Source: Oscillospiraceae bacterium
GTDB lineage: Bacteria > Bacillota > Clostridia > Oscillospirales > Ruminococcaceae
Direction: 5' to 3'
Assembly: GCA_016302655.1 (NCBI GenBank)
Contig: JAEDNF010000012.1
Coordinates: forward strand, 1-14,674
DNA: 14,674 bases
Part shown: piece after piece, positions 1-6,982 of the stretch
How the letters are laid out: the number at the start of each line of letters is the position of its first letter
Numbering within the stretch: position 1 is the stretch's first letter
Made by a program: the position numbers and the translations under genes
The notes under the pieces: model-generated
What the model saw: the letters and a program-made list of their open reading frames with translations, nothing else
Database searches by the model: none
Told to the model about the DNA's origin: nothing

Positions 1-2317
1 CGAGAGGATTTGTATCACGGAATTCTTCGTGCTTGCAAACAGAACAGATTCTCTTATCCTGTCCGCCTGTGGTACAGGTAGCTGCTGTTACTTCTGTCCA
101 ATTGCCGAAGCTGTGACCGTTCGGTTCGCCGTCTTCAAATGTTTCTGTCATCTTGTCGGAATGTGCTCCGCAGACGCATGAATAATAGTACTTTGCAGGA
201 TTTGTACAATCTGCCGCTTTTGCAAAAGTGGAATCGCTCACCGTTTCTTTATCGAAGGTATGCCCCTCAACATCTACATGAGCAGAACAGTTAACACACT
301 TGGAATAGTGTTCCGTGTTGTTGTCATAATAATACTCACCGTCGCTGTCGTGATTAATCACATACTTTACGGTAAAGCGGGCAACATATTTTTCCGGTGT
401 AAAGGTGGAATTATCGCTGTAAACAAGGAATGTCTCCTCATAAGTGCCTGCAGCAAGATCGTCCTTGGGGGCAATTATAAATGAACCGCTCTCGCCGGAA
501 AGGATTTTCTCAATGCCCGTGTCGGTTACTTCAAAGCCGTCAGCATTATTCGGATTTACAATATATGATATTTTAAATACAGAAGTGTCAGTTCCGACTG
601 TGCCTGTAGTCTTATCAAAGTCTGATTCTTTTACTACACGGCAATTTGTGACTGTACCGTCTCCCGTAACCTTTACCTTGAGAGTTTTTGTCTGGGTAGA
701 AGAACCGGTATCATAATCATCGTTAAAGTTTACGGATGAAGCAGTAGTGCCTTCGTTATCGGTTACAACAATATCAAAATCACATGATTCTAAATTTGCA
801 ACTATCTTTATATTTTCCGTTACCGAAATAAGACCGATGGTTCCGTTAGAAGAATCGTAGGTGTATTTATCGGTAGAAATTGCCGTGCCGTTGCTGTCTG
901 TGATTATTGCGTTATCGGCAAATCTCATAGTACCCATAGCAAGATTATTGAAAGTATAAGTCTGCGACTCGCTGTCATAAACGAAACAGTTGCCGCTTAA
1001 CTGCTCGGCATAAGTGCCGCAGTCTATATCAACGTAGTAAGGAAGCTCATTCGGGCAAGATGCGCTGTCATCAATATATGCGCCGTCACCGAGACGGATC
1101 ACACCGAGAAGATTGTTCTCCTGTACTACCTGTGCACCGCTGACTGTTGATGTGTAGGTGTTTGTGCCATCTGTTGACACCATCTTATAGTTTGCGTCTA
1201 TGTTAAGGCGCTTGTTTTCCTGGTCTACCGACCAGCCCTCGCCAACATCGGGAGTAATTCTGCGTACTATGCCGGTATTATTCTTGACTACCGCATTGGC
1301 AATCGAAGCAGTTATACTTCCGTTAGTATATATTGCACCGCCGTCTTTTACATCAAGAACGGTATCAAGTGTCAGATTACCGTAAGATGTGATCTCCGTG
1401 CCGTCAGCTACCTTTGCAATACCGTTGCCCTTCAATGTAAGCTCAGAGCCTTCGGGAATATAAATGGGAAGCAGGAAATAATCTGCTTTATCGTCGGTAC
1501 CGTCTTCGCTGTTGCTAAGAGCGTTCAGCGTGCCGTTTACAGCATAAATACCATGAAGTGCACAGCCTGACTCACCCGGAGTGCCGCTGGAGGTAGTAGA
1601 GTCATAGTCATTTGCAGGACTGCCGCCCTTACCGCCACGGACATTCAGCGTACCGCCGTAAAGATATATCTCTGTAGTGGCAGTAAAAGCGTCTGCGCCG
1701 TTGCCGCCGCTGCCGCCCGCACCCAAAACTCTATTACCCGTCTCATAATCTATATCATATCCTGCCGTGCCGCCGTCACCGCCTTTTCCGCCGACTACGG
1801 TTACAATGCCGCCGCTAACAATGAACTTACCGCAGTCCACTGCAGCAAGACCATCTTCGCCGACGCCGCCGTTCATGTTCTCGACTCCGCTGCAAGTTGC
1901 ACCATCGTTTCCGGTATAACCATCAGCACCGGTAACAGCGATTATGCCTGTTCCTGCTTCTGTTTCGGAATATACGGTGACCTGCGCCGTACTGCCCTCA
2001 ATACCGCCGTTAATGATGAAGTTAACGCCGTCTTTAACTATGATGTTGACATTCCCGTATACTTCAACCTTTTCGTCGATCGTTAGATCCGAATCTGCCA
2101 CATACCATTTTGTCTCGCCGTCTGTGCCCCACTGAGTATCCGTAGATGTAATAAGCGAATAATCGGTAACCGTACCGCTGTCAACACTTCCGTCAGCCGT
2201 CTTACCGTAGTAATTGACCGCCGTATCCGCATTGGCTACAAGTGCAGTTATGGGAACTATGGCTAATGCAAGAGCCGCTGCCGAAATAATTCCGACAGTT
2301 TTCTTAAAATGTTTCAT
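1..2317 (-). CDS. Secreted glycine-rich surface protein with Cys-rich C-terminal repeats (3' end beyond window)
   Basis: An uninterrupted minus-strand frame runs from ATG at 2317 to the left edge: 772 codons, no stop, so the gene is partial at its C-terminus. Residues 1-30 form a classic signal peptide: basic MKHFKK, a hydrophobic stretch, and a likely cleavage after VANA (residue 30), so the protein is exported. Residues ~70-250 are rich in Gly, Asn and Asp, with GGKGGDGG and GGSGGNG patches typical of repetitive beta-structured surface proteins. Residues ~250-660 look like beta-sandwich or adhesin-type modules rich in Thr, Ser and Asp. From residue 674 there are Cys pairs (C674/C677, C714/C716, C758/C761, with single C704 and C748) inside GHxF...ATC...CxxC-like units seen in many extracellular proteins of gut Firmicutes. 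The start is supported by AGAGGAAGG about 12 nt upstream; two nearer upstream ATGs are out of frame. No catalytic domain is recognised. An adhesin or carbohydrate-binding role is only inference. Confidence 0.85.
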   Translation of the reverse strand, partial: MKHFKKTVGIISAAALALAIVPITALVANADTAVNYYGKTADGSVDSGTVTDYSLITSTDTQWGTDGETKWYVADSDLTIDEKVEVYGNVNIIVKDGVNFIINGGIEGSTAQVTVYSETEAGTGIIAVTGADGYTGNDGATCSGVENMNGGVGEDGLAAVDCGKFIVSGGIVTVVGGKGGDGGTAGYDIDYETGNRVLGAGGSGGNGADAFTATTEIYLYGGTLNVRGGKGGSPANDYDSTTSSGTPGESGCALHGIYAVNGTLNALSNSEDGTDDKADYFLLPIYIPEGSELTLKGNGIAKVADGTEITSYGNLTLDTVLDVKDGGAIYTNGSITASIANAVVKNNTGIVRRITPDVGEGWSVDQENKRLNIDANYKMVSTDGTNTYTSTVSGAQVVQENNLLGVIRLGDGAYIDDSASCPNELPYYVDIDCGTYAEQLSGNCFVYDSESQTYTFNNLAMGTMRFADNAIITDSNGTAISTDKYTYDSSNGTIGLISVTENIKIVANLESCDFDIVVTDNEGTTASSVNFNDDYDTGSSTQTKTLKVKVTGDGTVTNCRVVKESDFDKTTGTVGTDTSVFKISYIVNPNNADGFEVTDTGIEKILSGESGSFIIAPKDDLAAGTYEETFLVYSDNSTFTPEKYVARFTVKYVINHDSDGEYYYDNNTEHYSKCVNCSAHVDVEGHTFDKETVSDSTFAKAADCTNPAKYYYSCVCGAHSDKMTETFEDGEPNGHSFGNWTEVTAATCTTGGQDKRICSVCKHEEFRDTNPL

Positions 2318-2355
2318 TGCCGCATCATTCCTTCCTCTGATTCCAAATTTTTAAT

Positions 2356-2384
2356 ATTGTAACACATCAAAAAGTAAAAATCAA
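2356..2384 (-). promoter_or_regulatory. Sigma-A promoter of the surface-protein gene
   Basis: Read on the minus strand: -35 TTGATT (2379-2384), 17-bp spacer, -10 TACAAT (2356-2361). The predicted transcript starts about 30 nt before the ATG at 2317. Spacing is ideal and the hexamers deviate by two and one bases from consensus, compatible with a promoter helped by an activator bound to the direct repeats just upstream. Confidence 0.65.
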
Positions 2385-2391
2385 TAGTTTT

Positions 2392-2432
2392 GGCACGAAT
2401 TGACATCAAAACGGCACGAAATGACATAAAAC
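2392..2432 (-). promoter_or_regulatory. Pair of ~21-bp direct repeats upstream of a promoter (candidate activator site)
   Basis: On the minus strand two near-identical copies follow each other: GTTTT-ATGTCATTTCGTGCC (2432-2413) and GTTTTG-ATGTCAATTCGTGCC (2412-2392). The shared 15-mer ATGTCAWTTCGTGCC recurs at exactly 21 bp, two helical turns, and ends 7 bp upstream of the -35 box of the surface-protein promoter. Two direct repeats on the same helical face abutting -35 is the usual layout for response-regulator activation. The ~21-22 bp periodicity resembles LytTR-type (AgrA/ComE) sites, but the bases do not prove that family. Confidence 0.55.
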
Positions 2433-2457
2433 AGGATTTACAAGCTGAAATTCGCAA

Positions 2458-3297
2458 TCACTCCGTGTCAATTATGATATTTTCTTTTTCCGTAAGCAGT
2501 ATCTTTACATCGGGATTTGCTTTTCTGAGATTATCATAAATATCGCTGTTCTCTTTTAAATATGTATCCTCGTTGGTAATAATCGCAGTACGGGGTCTTA
2601 AGATGCTCAGAGCCTCTGTGCAAGCTGTGTGAACAGTTCCGTGATGCGGTGCTTTGTATATATCTATTTGCTCATTGATACTTCTGGCGATCCTACAGCA
2701 TACATGATCAGCTTTCGGGTGGGGCGAGGGATAATCCATAACATCCCCTCCGAGAAAAATATTCTTTCCGTCTGCCTTTATGAATACGGCAAGGCTGTTC
2801 TGATTTTCGCTGAGAGCTATACGGTGATAAGTTTCGTGGCAGGACTTGTCCTCGAATATCTCTTTTATTGAGTTTTCGGCTGAAAACAGTTTCAGCTCAT
2901 ATCTGCCGAAAGGTATCACAGAAATATCTTCTGCAAAGACAAGCCTGCTTTTCTTTGATACAGATTCGACCATATCGTTGAATTTATCAGTCTCGGATTG
3001 TCGGTAGGCGTCATCCGCCTCGGTTCCCCACGCAGTAGTGCAGTCAAGACCGCTGTACCTTTTCATATATACCGTATCTACCTTAAAATCCGTGATCAGA
3101 TTCGGTATATTTCCGTAATGATCCCTGTGAAAGTGGGTAAGAAGTATGAAGGAGATCCTGTCCGCCCCAAGCTCACTAAGATAATCCCGTACCTGCTCAT
3201 ACTGCTCATCAAAGCCGGTATCCACAAGAGCAACTTCATCACCGCTTTGAAGTATAATGATGTCGCTCCATTTGGTTTTCAGAAAGTGTAATTTCAT
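2458..3297 (-). CDS. ComEC-type metallo-beta-lactamase-fold hydrolase
   Basis: A 279-residue protein with the metallo-beta-lactamase fold signature: an early ALVDTGF strand (Asp26), the metal-binding HFHRDH motif (H55, H57, D59, H60), FLGGDVMD (D185 as bridging ligand) and KAPHHG (H218/H219). The APHHG form and domain order match the stand-alone version of the C-terminal domain of the DNA-uptake protein ComEC. There are no membrane segments and no signal peptide, so this is a cytoplasmic metal-dependent hydrolase of unknown substrate (phosphodiester or nucleotide substrates are possible), not a beta-lactamase. The start is supported by AAAAGGAT 9 nt upstream and by a consensus promoter. It lies upstream of and on the same strand as the surface-protein gene, 140 bp apart. 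No intrinsic terminator is obvious between them, so read-through is possible, but the downstream gene has its own promoter. Confidence 0.88.
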   Translation of the reverse strand: MKLHFLKTKWSDIIILQSGDEVALVDTGFDEQYEQVRDYLSELGADRISFILLTHFHRDHYGNIPNLITDFKVDTVYMKRYSGLDCTTAWGTEADDAYRQSETDKFNDMVESVSKKSRLVFAEDISVIPFGRYELKLFSAENSIKEIFEDKSCHETYHRIALSENQNSLAVFIKADGKNIFLGGDVMDYPSPHPKADHVCCRIARSINEQIDIYKAPHHGTVHTACTEALSILRPRTAIITNEDTYLKENSDIYDNLRKANPDVKILLTEKENIIIDTE

Positions 3298-3336
3298 AGG
3301 TATACGATCCTTTTGTATTGATTTTCGGATAATTTC

Positions 3337-3365
3337 AGTATATCATTGCGGTCAGATTATGTCAA
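3337..3365 (-). promoter_or_regulatory. Sigma-A promoter of the MBL-fold hydrolase gene
   Basis: On the minus strand: -35 TTGACA (3360-3365, perfect), 17-bp spacer, -10 TATACT (3337-3342) preceded by TGA, i.e. an extended -10. It is divergent from the promoter at 3421-3449, and the two -35 boxes are about 55 bp apart, so the 3298-3498 intergenic region is a compact back-to-back promoter region. Confidence 0.75.
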
Positions 3366-3420
3366 TCATTCTTATTTCTCATACAGCCTGCGGTTTTTCT
3401 GCGAAAGAAAATATATGCTA

Positions 3421-3449
3421 TTTACAAACGGAAAACTAAGTGGTATAAT
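3421..3449 (+). promoter_or_regulatory. Sigma-A promoter of the P-loop ATPase / 2-oxoacid oxidoreductase operon
   Basis: -35 TTTACA (3421-3426), 17-bp spacer, -10 TATAAT (3444-3449) with an upstream TGG giving an extended -10. The transcript would start near 3456, leaving a leader of about 43 nt before the ATG at 3499. It probably drives the ATPase gene and, by read-through, the korDABC-type genes, since no other convincing promoter is seen before 4236. Confidence 0.75.
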
Positions 3450-3498
3450 AATAAACTAAGGTGTGTTATCATTACCTTTACGAAGAAAAGGACAAAAG

Positions 3499-4170
3499 AT
3501 GGAATACAAGAAAATCAATATAATCACCGGCCATTACGGCAGCGGTAAAACCAATATATCGGTTAATATGGCTCTCGAACTTGCAGAGAGAGGCGAAAAG
3601 GTCACGGTAGTAGACCTTGATATCGTTAATCCATATTTCAGAACTGCAGATTTTGAAGCGCTTTTCGGCGAGCACAACATACAGCTCACCGTACCGACTT
3701 ACGCCAACTCAAACCTTGATATTCCGGCGCTCGGCTTTGATATGAACGGCATAGCCGACCGTGAGGGATATATTATAATAGATGTAGGCGGCGATGACGA
3801 GGGTGCTAAGGCGCTCGGCAGATATCTTCCCGTATTCAGAAAATACGATACGCAGATGCTGTATGTCATAAATAAGTGCAGATATCTTACTAAAGAGCCC
3901 GAAGAGGCGCTTCAGCTGATGTATGATATTGAAAATGCGTCGGGGCTTAAATGCGACGGAATAATCAATAATACCAATCTCGGCAGCGAAACGGACAGTA
4001 ATATCGTTTCCGATTCGGCAGAATATGCAAAAGCTGTCTGCAAAGCCGCAAACCTGCCGCTTGTTGCCGTCACTTCACAAAAAGAGTATCTTAGTGATAC
4101 CGACAATGCGTTCCCTGTAAAAATATATGTTAAGAAGTTATGGGAACAGTTCGGCGACGAACAGGTATAA
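3499..4170 (+). CDS. MinD/ParA/CobQ-like P-loop ATPase heading the oxidoreductase operon
   Basis: A 223-residue cytoplasmic protein of the SIMIBI-class P-loop NTPases. Walker A is GHYGSGKT (residues 11-18). VVDLDIVNPYFRT follows at ~37-49 and supplies the switch-I-type Asp. IIIDVGGDD near residue 95 is the Walker B region. The first glycine of Walker A is not preceded by the signature lysine of true ParA/MinD (KGGxGKT), so it is closer to uncharacterised CobQ/CobB/MinD-like ATPases than to partition proteins. The frame is open from a GTG at 3463, but ATG 3499 has AAAAGGA 6 nt upstream and starts right at the conserved N-terminus, so it is preferred. It is followed after 65 nt by the ferredoxin subunit of a 2-oxoacid oxidoreductase. 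That placement suggests an accessory role (cofactor handling, assembly or regulation), but this is inference; the family has no assigned function that I can name. Confidence 0.85.
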   Translation: MEYKKINIITGHYGSGKTNISVNMALELAERGEKVTVVDLDIVNPYFRTADFEALFGEHNIQLTVPTYANSNLDIPALGFDMNGIADREGYIIIDVGGDDEGAKALGRYLPVFRKYDTQMLYVINKCRYLTKEPEEALQLMYDIENASGLKCDGIINNTNLGSETDSNIVSDSAEYAKAVCKAANLPLVAVTSQKEYLSDTDNAFPVKIYVKKLWEQFGDEQV

Positions 4171-4180
4171 ACGCTTTTTC

Positions 4181-4196
4181 CTTACCTTAAGGTAAG
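4181..4196. promoter_or_regulatory. Perfect 16-bp palindrome between the ATPase and ferredoxin-subunit genes
   Basis: CTTACCTTAAGGTAAG is perfectly self-complementary and sits 11 bp after the ATPase stop codon and 40 bp before the ferredoxin-subunit ATG. With no loop it would be a poor RNA hairpin, and no T-tract follows it, so a dimeric repressor site or a processing element is more plausible than a terminator. No good -10/-35 pair is seen next to it, so its role is uncertain. Confidence 0.4.
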
Positions 4197-4235
4197 CCGA
4201 ATAAAGACTATTCACGAAAGGAAAGGTCATTAAAT

Positions 4236-4454
4236 ATGGCAAAAATGAAAGTGGATTTTGACCGCTGTAAAGGATGTGGACTATGCACTACCGCTTGTCC
4301 TAAAAAAATAGTTGCCTTACAGACGGAAAAGCTGAACAAAAAGGGTTATTACACCGCAGTATGCATTGACGATGAAGCTTGCATCGCCTGTGCTCTGTGC
4401 GCTATGATGTGTCCCGATTGCGCTATCACTGTAGGAGGTGACGACAATGGCTGA
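4236..4454 (+). CDS. korD: 2-oxoacid:ferredoxin oxidoreductase, delta (2x[4Fe-4S] ferredoxin-like) subunit
   Basis: A 72-residue bacterial-type 2x[4Fe-4S] ferredoxin. The first cluster motif is C11-KG-C14-GL-C17-TTA-C21-P and the second is C49-IA-C52-AL-C55-AMM-C59-P. In the four-subunit oxidoreductases this subunit passes electrons from the catalytic subunits to soluble ferredoxin. The start is preceded by AAAGGAAAGG about 10 nt upstream. The last 8 nt overlap the start of the alpha-subunit gene, indicating translational coupling. KorD and VorD are near-synonymous names here; substrate specificity cannot be read from this subunit. Confidence 0.9.
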   Translation: MAKMKVDFDRCKGCGLCTTACPKKIVALQTEKLNKKGYYTAVCIDDEACIACALCAMMCPDCAITVGGDDNG

Positions 4455-5514
4455 GAAAACTCTTATGAAAGGTAACGAGGCTCTGGCTGAAGCCGCTATA
4501 AGAGCTGGCTGCAAGTGCTTTTTCGGATACCCTATCACACCTCAGACAGAGATATCTGCATATCTGTCAAAGAGAATGCCTAAGGTAGGCGGCGTATTCT
4601 TACAGGCAGAGTCGGAAGTTGCGGCTATTAATATGGTATACGGATGTGCCGGCTCGGGCATCAGATGTATGACTTCTTCATCTTCTCCCGGAATTTCGCT
4701 GAAAACAGAGGGAATAAGCTACATTGCAGGCTCGGATCTTCCCTGTGTTATTATAAATGTACAAAGAGGCGGTCCCGGTCTCGGCGGCATTCAGCCCTCT
4801 CAGGCTGACTACTGGCAGGTGACTCACGCTTTAGGACACGGAGACTTCCATGCAATAGTATTTGCTCCCGCATCAGTTCAGGAGATGGTGGATACCGTTA
4901 CAAAGGCGTTTGACCTTGCCGATGAGTACAGAATGCCGGCAGTTATCCTTGCAGACGGTCTGCTCGGTCAGATGATGGAACCCGTAACCTTTGAGGACAC
5001 AGAAATAAAGATGTCCGACGCTTCAAACAAGCCCTGGGCGGCTTGCGGTCACGGCAACAAGAGAAAGCACAACATTATAAACTCTCTTTATTTAAAGCCC
5101 GACCAGCTTGAAGACAATGTAAGAGCCCGTTTTGAAAGATATGAAGAAATAAAGGCAAAGCATACCGAAGCAATTAGCGACTACTGCGAGGACGCAGATA
5201 CAGTTGTTGTTGCATACGGCTCTACCGCAAGACTTGCAAAATCCGCCGTAGAAGCCGCAAGAAAAGAAGGTATCAAGGTTGGTATAGTAAGACCTGTTAC
5301 TCTCTGGCCGTATCCTGCAAAGGAAATTGCAGAAGCCTGCAAGAATGCAAAGAATGTTCTTTGTGTTGAAATGTCAATGGGTCAGATGGTAGACGATGTC
5401 AAGATAGCACTCAACTGCTCAAAGCCCGTAGAATTCTACGGCAGAACAGGCGGCATTATACCAAAGCCTGCAGAAATACTTGAAAAAATCAGAGAAATGG
5501 GAGGTAAAAACTAA
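4447..5514 (+). CDS. korA: 2-oxoacid:ferredoxin oxidoreductase, alpha subunit (VorB/KorA type)
   Basis: A 355-residue subunit carrying the pyrimidine-binding half of the thiamine diphosphate site. It has the conserved GYPITPQTE at residues 27-35, the QAESE segment at 53-57 (the acidic residue that activates the cofactor), SSSPGISLKTEGI, and RGGPGLGG near residue 110. The length (~355) and sequence style match the group usually named VorB (3-methyl-2-oxobutanoate/2-ketoisovalerate ferredoxin oxidoreductase), though 2-oxoglutarate is also possible. A longer frame opens at a GTG at 4438, but ATG 4447 has a perfect AGGAGG 8 nt upstream, so it is chosen. The start lies inside the end of the delta gene and the stop overlaps the beta start by 1 nt (TAATG). 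Function: oxidative decarboxylation of a 2-oxoacid with CoA to an acyl-CoA, CO2 and reduced ferredoxin, in the cytoplasm. Confidence 0.92.
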   Translation: MAEKTLMKGNEALAEAAIRAGCKCFFGYPITPQTEISAYLSKRMPKVGGVFLQAESEVAAINMVYGCAGSGIRCMTSSSSPGISLKTEGISYIAGSDLPCVIINVQRGGPGLGGIQPSQADYWQVTHALGHGDFHAIVFAPASVQEMVDTVTKAFDLADEYRMPAVILADGLLGQMMEPVTFEDTEIKMSDASNKPWAACGHGNKRKHNIINSLYLKPDQLEDNVRARFERYEEIKAKHTEAISDYCEDADTVVVAYGSTARLAKSAVEAARKEGIKVGIVRPVTLWPYPAKEIAEACKNAKNVLCVEMSMGQMVDDVKIALNCSKPVEFYGRTGGIIPKPAEILEKIREMGGKN

Positions 5515-6254
5515 TGCCCGAATTTAAAAGACCTCATGCGCTGGCTGATGTAACCACCCACTATTGTCCCGGTTGTACTCACGGTATAGTACACAGACTG
5601 ATAGCCGAAGTAATAGACGAGATGGGTATCGAGGGCGACACAATAGGCGTTTGCCCCGTAGGCTGCTCGGTTATGGCTTATGATTATTTCGAATGTGATA
5701 TGCTTGAAGCTTCACACGGCAGAGCGCCTGCTGTAGCTACCGGTATCAAGAGAGCAAATCCCGACAAATTCGTATTTACATATCAGGGCGACGGCGACCT
5801 TGCCGCAATCGGTACAGCCGAGATAGTTCACGCCGCAACAAGAGGCGAGAACATAACGGTAATATTCATCAACAACACAACATACGGCATGACCGGCGGA
5901 CAGATGGCTCCTACCACGCTCCCCGGACAGATAACTCAGACTACTCCTTACGGAAGAAATCCCGATGTTGAAGGCTTCCCCGTAAGAGTATGCGAGATGC
6001 TGTCAACGCTCAGCGGCGTTGCGCTGGCAGAGCGTGTAACCGTTATTGATCCCAAAAATATAAACATTGCTAAGAAAGCGATAAGAAAAGGCTTTGAGTT
6101 CCAGAAAAACAAGCAGGGATTCTCAATCATCGAGGTACTCTCTACCTGTCCTACCAACTGGGGCAAGACTCCGATTGAGGCTCTTGACAGAGTACGCACG
6201 GAAATGATCCCCTACTATCCTCTCGGTGTATTTAAGGAGGGAGCAATAAGATGA
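5514..6254 (+). CDS. korB: 2-oxoacid:ferredoxin oxidoreductase, beta (thiamine diphosphate-binding) subunit
   Basis: A 246-residue subunit that binds the diphosphate/Mg end of thiamine diphosphate. The TPP motif starts GDGD (92-95) and ends with NN (120-121), followed by TYGMTGGQ. The N-terminal C18-PG-C21 and later cysteines in GVCPVGCSV (~44-52) fit the beta subunits that carry a proximal [4Fe-4S] cluster. RBS GGGAGG lies 9 nt before the ATG, inside the end of the alpha gene; the ATG overlaps the alpha stop by 1 nt. Its own stop overlaps the gamma start as ATGA. These overlaps indicate a single co-translated complex in equal stoichiometry. Confidence 0.93.
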   Translation: MPEFKRPHALADVTTHYCPGCTHGIVHRLIAEVIDEMGIEGDTIGVCPVGCSVMAYDYFECDMLEASHGRAPAVATGIKRANPDKFVFTYQGDGDLAAIGTAEIVHAATRGENITVIFINNTTYGMTGGQMAPTTLPGQITQTTPYGRNPDVEGFPVRVCEMLSTLSGVALAERVTVIDPKNINIAKKAIRKGFEFQKNKQGFSIIEVLSTCPTNWGKTPIEALDRVRTEMIPYYPLGVFKEGAIR

Positions 6255-6781
6255 CGAACGAAATTCTTCTTGCAGGCTTCGGCGGACAGGGTATACTGTT
6301 CATGGGAAAGATGCTTGCTTACTTCGGACTTTATGAAAACAAAGAAGTATCCTGGCTCCCGTCATACGGTCCCGAGATGCGCGGCGGTACCTGCAACTGC
6401 TCGGTGTGCATAAGCGACGATCCTATAGGCTCTCCGCTGGTTGACGCTCCTAACACTCTGATAGTTATGAATACGCCCAGCTACGATAAATTCATCAATA
6501 CTGTAGTGCCCGGCGGTACCGTACTTATCGACAGCTCGCTTGTCGAAGCAAAGTCGGACAGAACGGATATCAACGTATATTATGTACCTGCTACAGCACT
6601 TGCTAACGAGAACGACATGAAGGGTATGGCAAACATTATCCTTCTCGGCAAGCTGCTCAAGGAGACGAATATTACCTCTATGGAAACTGTAAAGAAGGCT
6701 ATGGAAAAGGTAATTCCTCCGAAAAAGGCACATCTTATCGAAGCAAATATCAAGGCTATAGAGCTTGGTATGCAGCAGTAA
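6251..6781 (+). CDS. korC: 2-oxoacid:ferredoxin oxidoreductase, gamma subunit
   Basis: A 176-residue subunit with the characteristic N-terminal AGFGGQGI (residues 8-15) and SYGPEMRGGTCNCSVCIS, hallmarks of the gamma/catalytic-gamma domain (POR_C-type fold) of 2-oxoacid:acceptor oxidoreductases, which contributes to the CoA-binding and subunit interface. AAGGAGG at 6234-6240 is 10 nt upstream, and the start overlaps the beta stop (ATGA). It is the last gene of the operon: an intrinsic terminator begins 14 nt after the stop. The full delta-alpha-beta-gamma set is present and each subunit appears intact. Confidence 0.92.
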   Translation: MTNEILLAGFGGQGILFMGKMLAYFGLYENKEVSWLPSYGPEMRGGTCNCSVCISDDPIGSPLVDAPNTLIVMNTPSYDKFINTVVPGGTVLIDSSLVEAKSDRTDINVYYVPATALANENDMKGMANIILLGKLLKETNITSMETVKKAMEKVIPPKKAHLIEANIKAIELGMQQ

Positions 6782-6794
6782 TAACACGCAAAGA

Positions 6795-6821
6795 GCGGCT
6801 GTCTTCGGACAGCCGCTTTTT
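6795..6821 (+). terminator. Intrinsic terminator of the kor/vor operon
   Basis: A perfect 9-bp stem GCGGCTGTC / GACAGCCGC closed by a stable UUCG tetraloop (6804-6807) and followed by TTTTT (6817-6821). It lies immediately downstream of the gamma subunit and separates this operon from nifJ. Confidence 0.92.
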
Positions 6822-6891
6822 GCTTTCGTTGCTCAATAACCATAATATAGCGGTCATATCAAAAAAAACTGAAAAATGGAAAAAATAGATA

Positions 6892-6920
6892 TTTACAATC
6901 CGCTCAAGATATGATATAAT
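6892..6920 (+). promoter_or_regulatory. Consensus promoter of nifJ
   Basis: -35 TTTACA (6892-6897), exactly 17 bp, -10 TATAAT (6915-6920) with TGA just upstream (extended -10). Predicted transcription start is near 6927, leaving a ~56-nt leader. The leader contains a small inverted repeat GGGTC/GACCC (6937-6941 and 6951-6955) before the ribosome binding site. The strength of the promoter fits the highly biased codon use of nifJ. Confidence 0.85.
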
Positions 6921-6982
6921 ACTAAGTTGAAAGCTTGGGTCATTATACGAGACCCTTTGCAAAAAAAAGGAGGACGATTCCC

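Noticed and set aside
260..2135. Several plus-strand open frames (260-484, 444-716, 1200-1385, 1944-2135)
   Set aside because: All lie antisense to the uninterrupted 772-codon secreted-protein frame, lack ribosome binding sites and encode no recognisable protein.
3463..3498. GTG start for the P-loop ATPase
   Set aside because: It has no RBS, whereas ATG 3499 has AAAAGGA 6 nt upstream and fits the family N-terminus.
6362..6962. Minus-strand frames over the gamma-subunit gene and nifJ leader
   Set aside because: They are antisense to a confidently identified gene, cross its terminator and the nifJ promoter, and resemble no protein family.
6935..6982. Upstream TTG start for nifJ adding 16 residues
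   Set aside because: The ATG at 6983 has a strong RBS at proper spacing and begins at the conserved PFOR N-terminus; the TTG lies only ~8 nt from the predicted transcription start.
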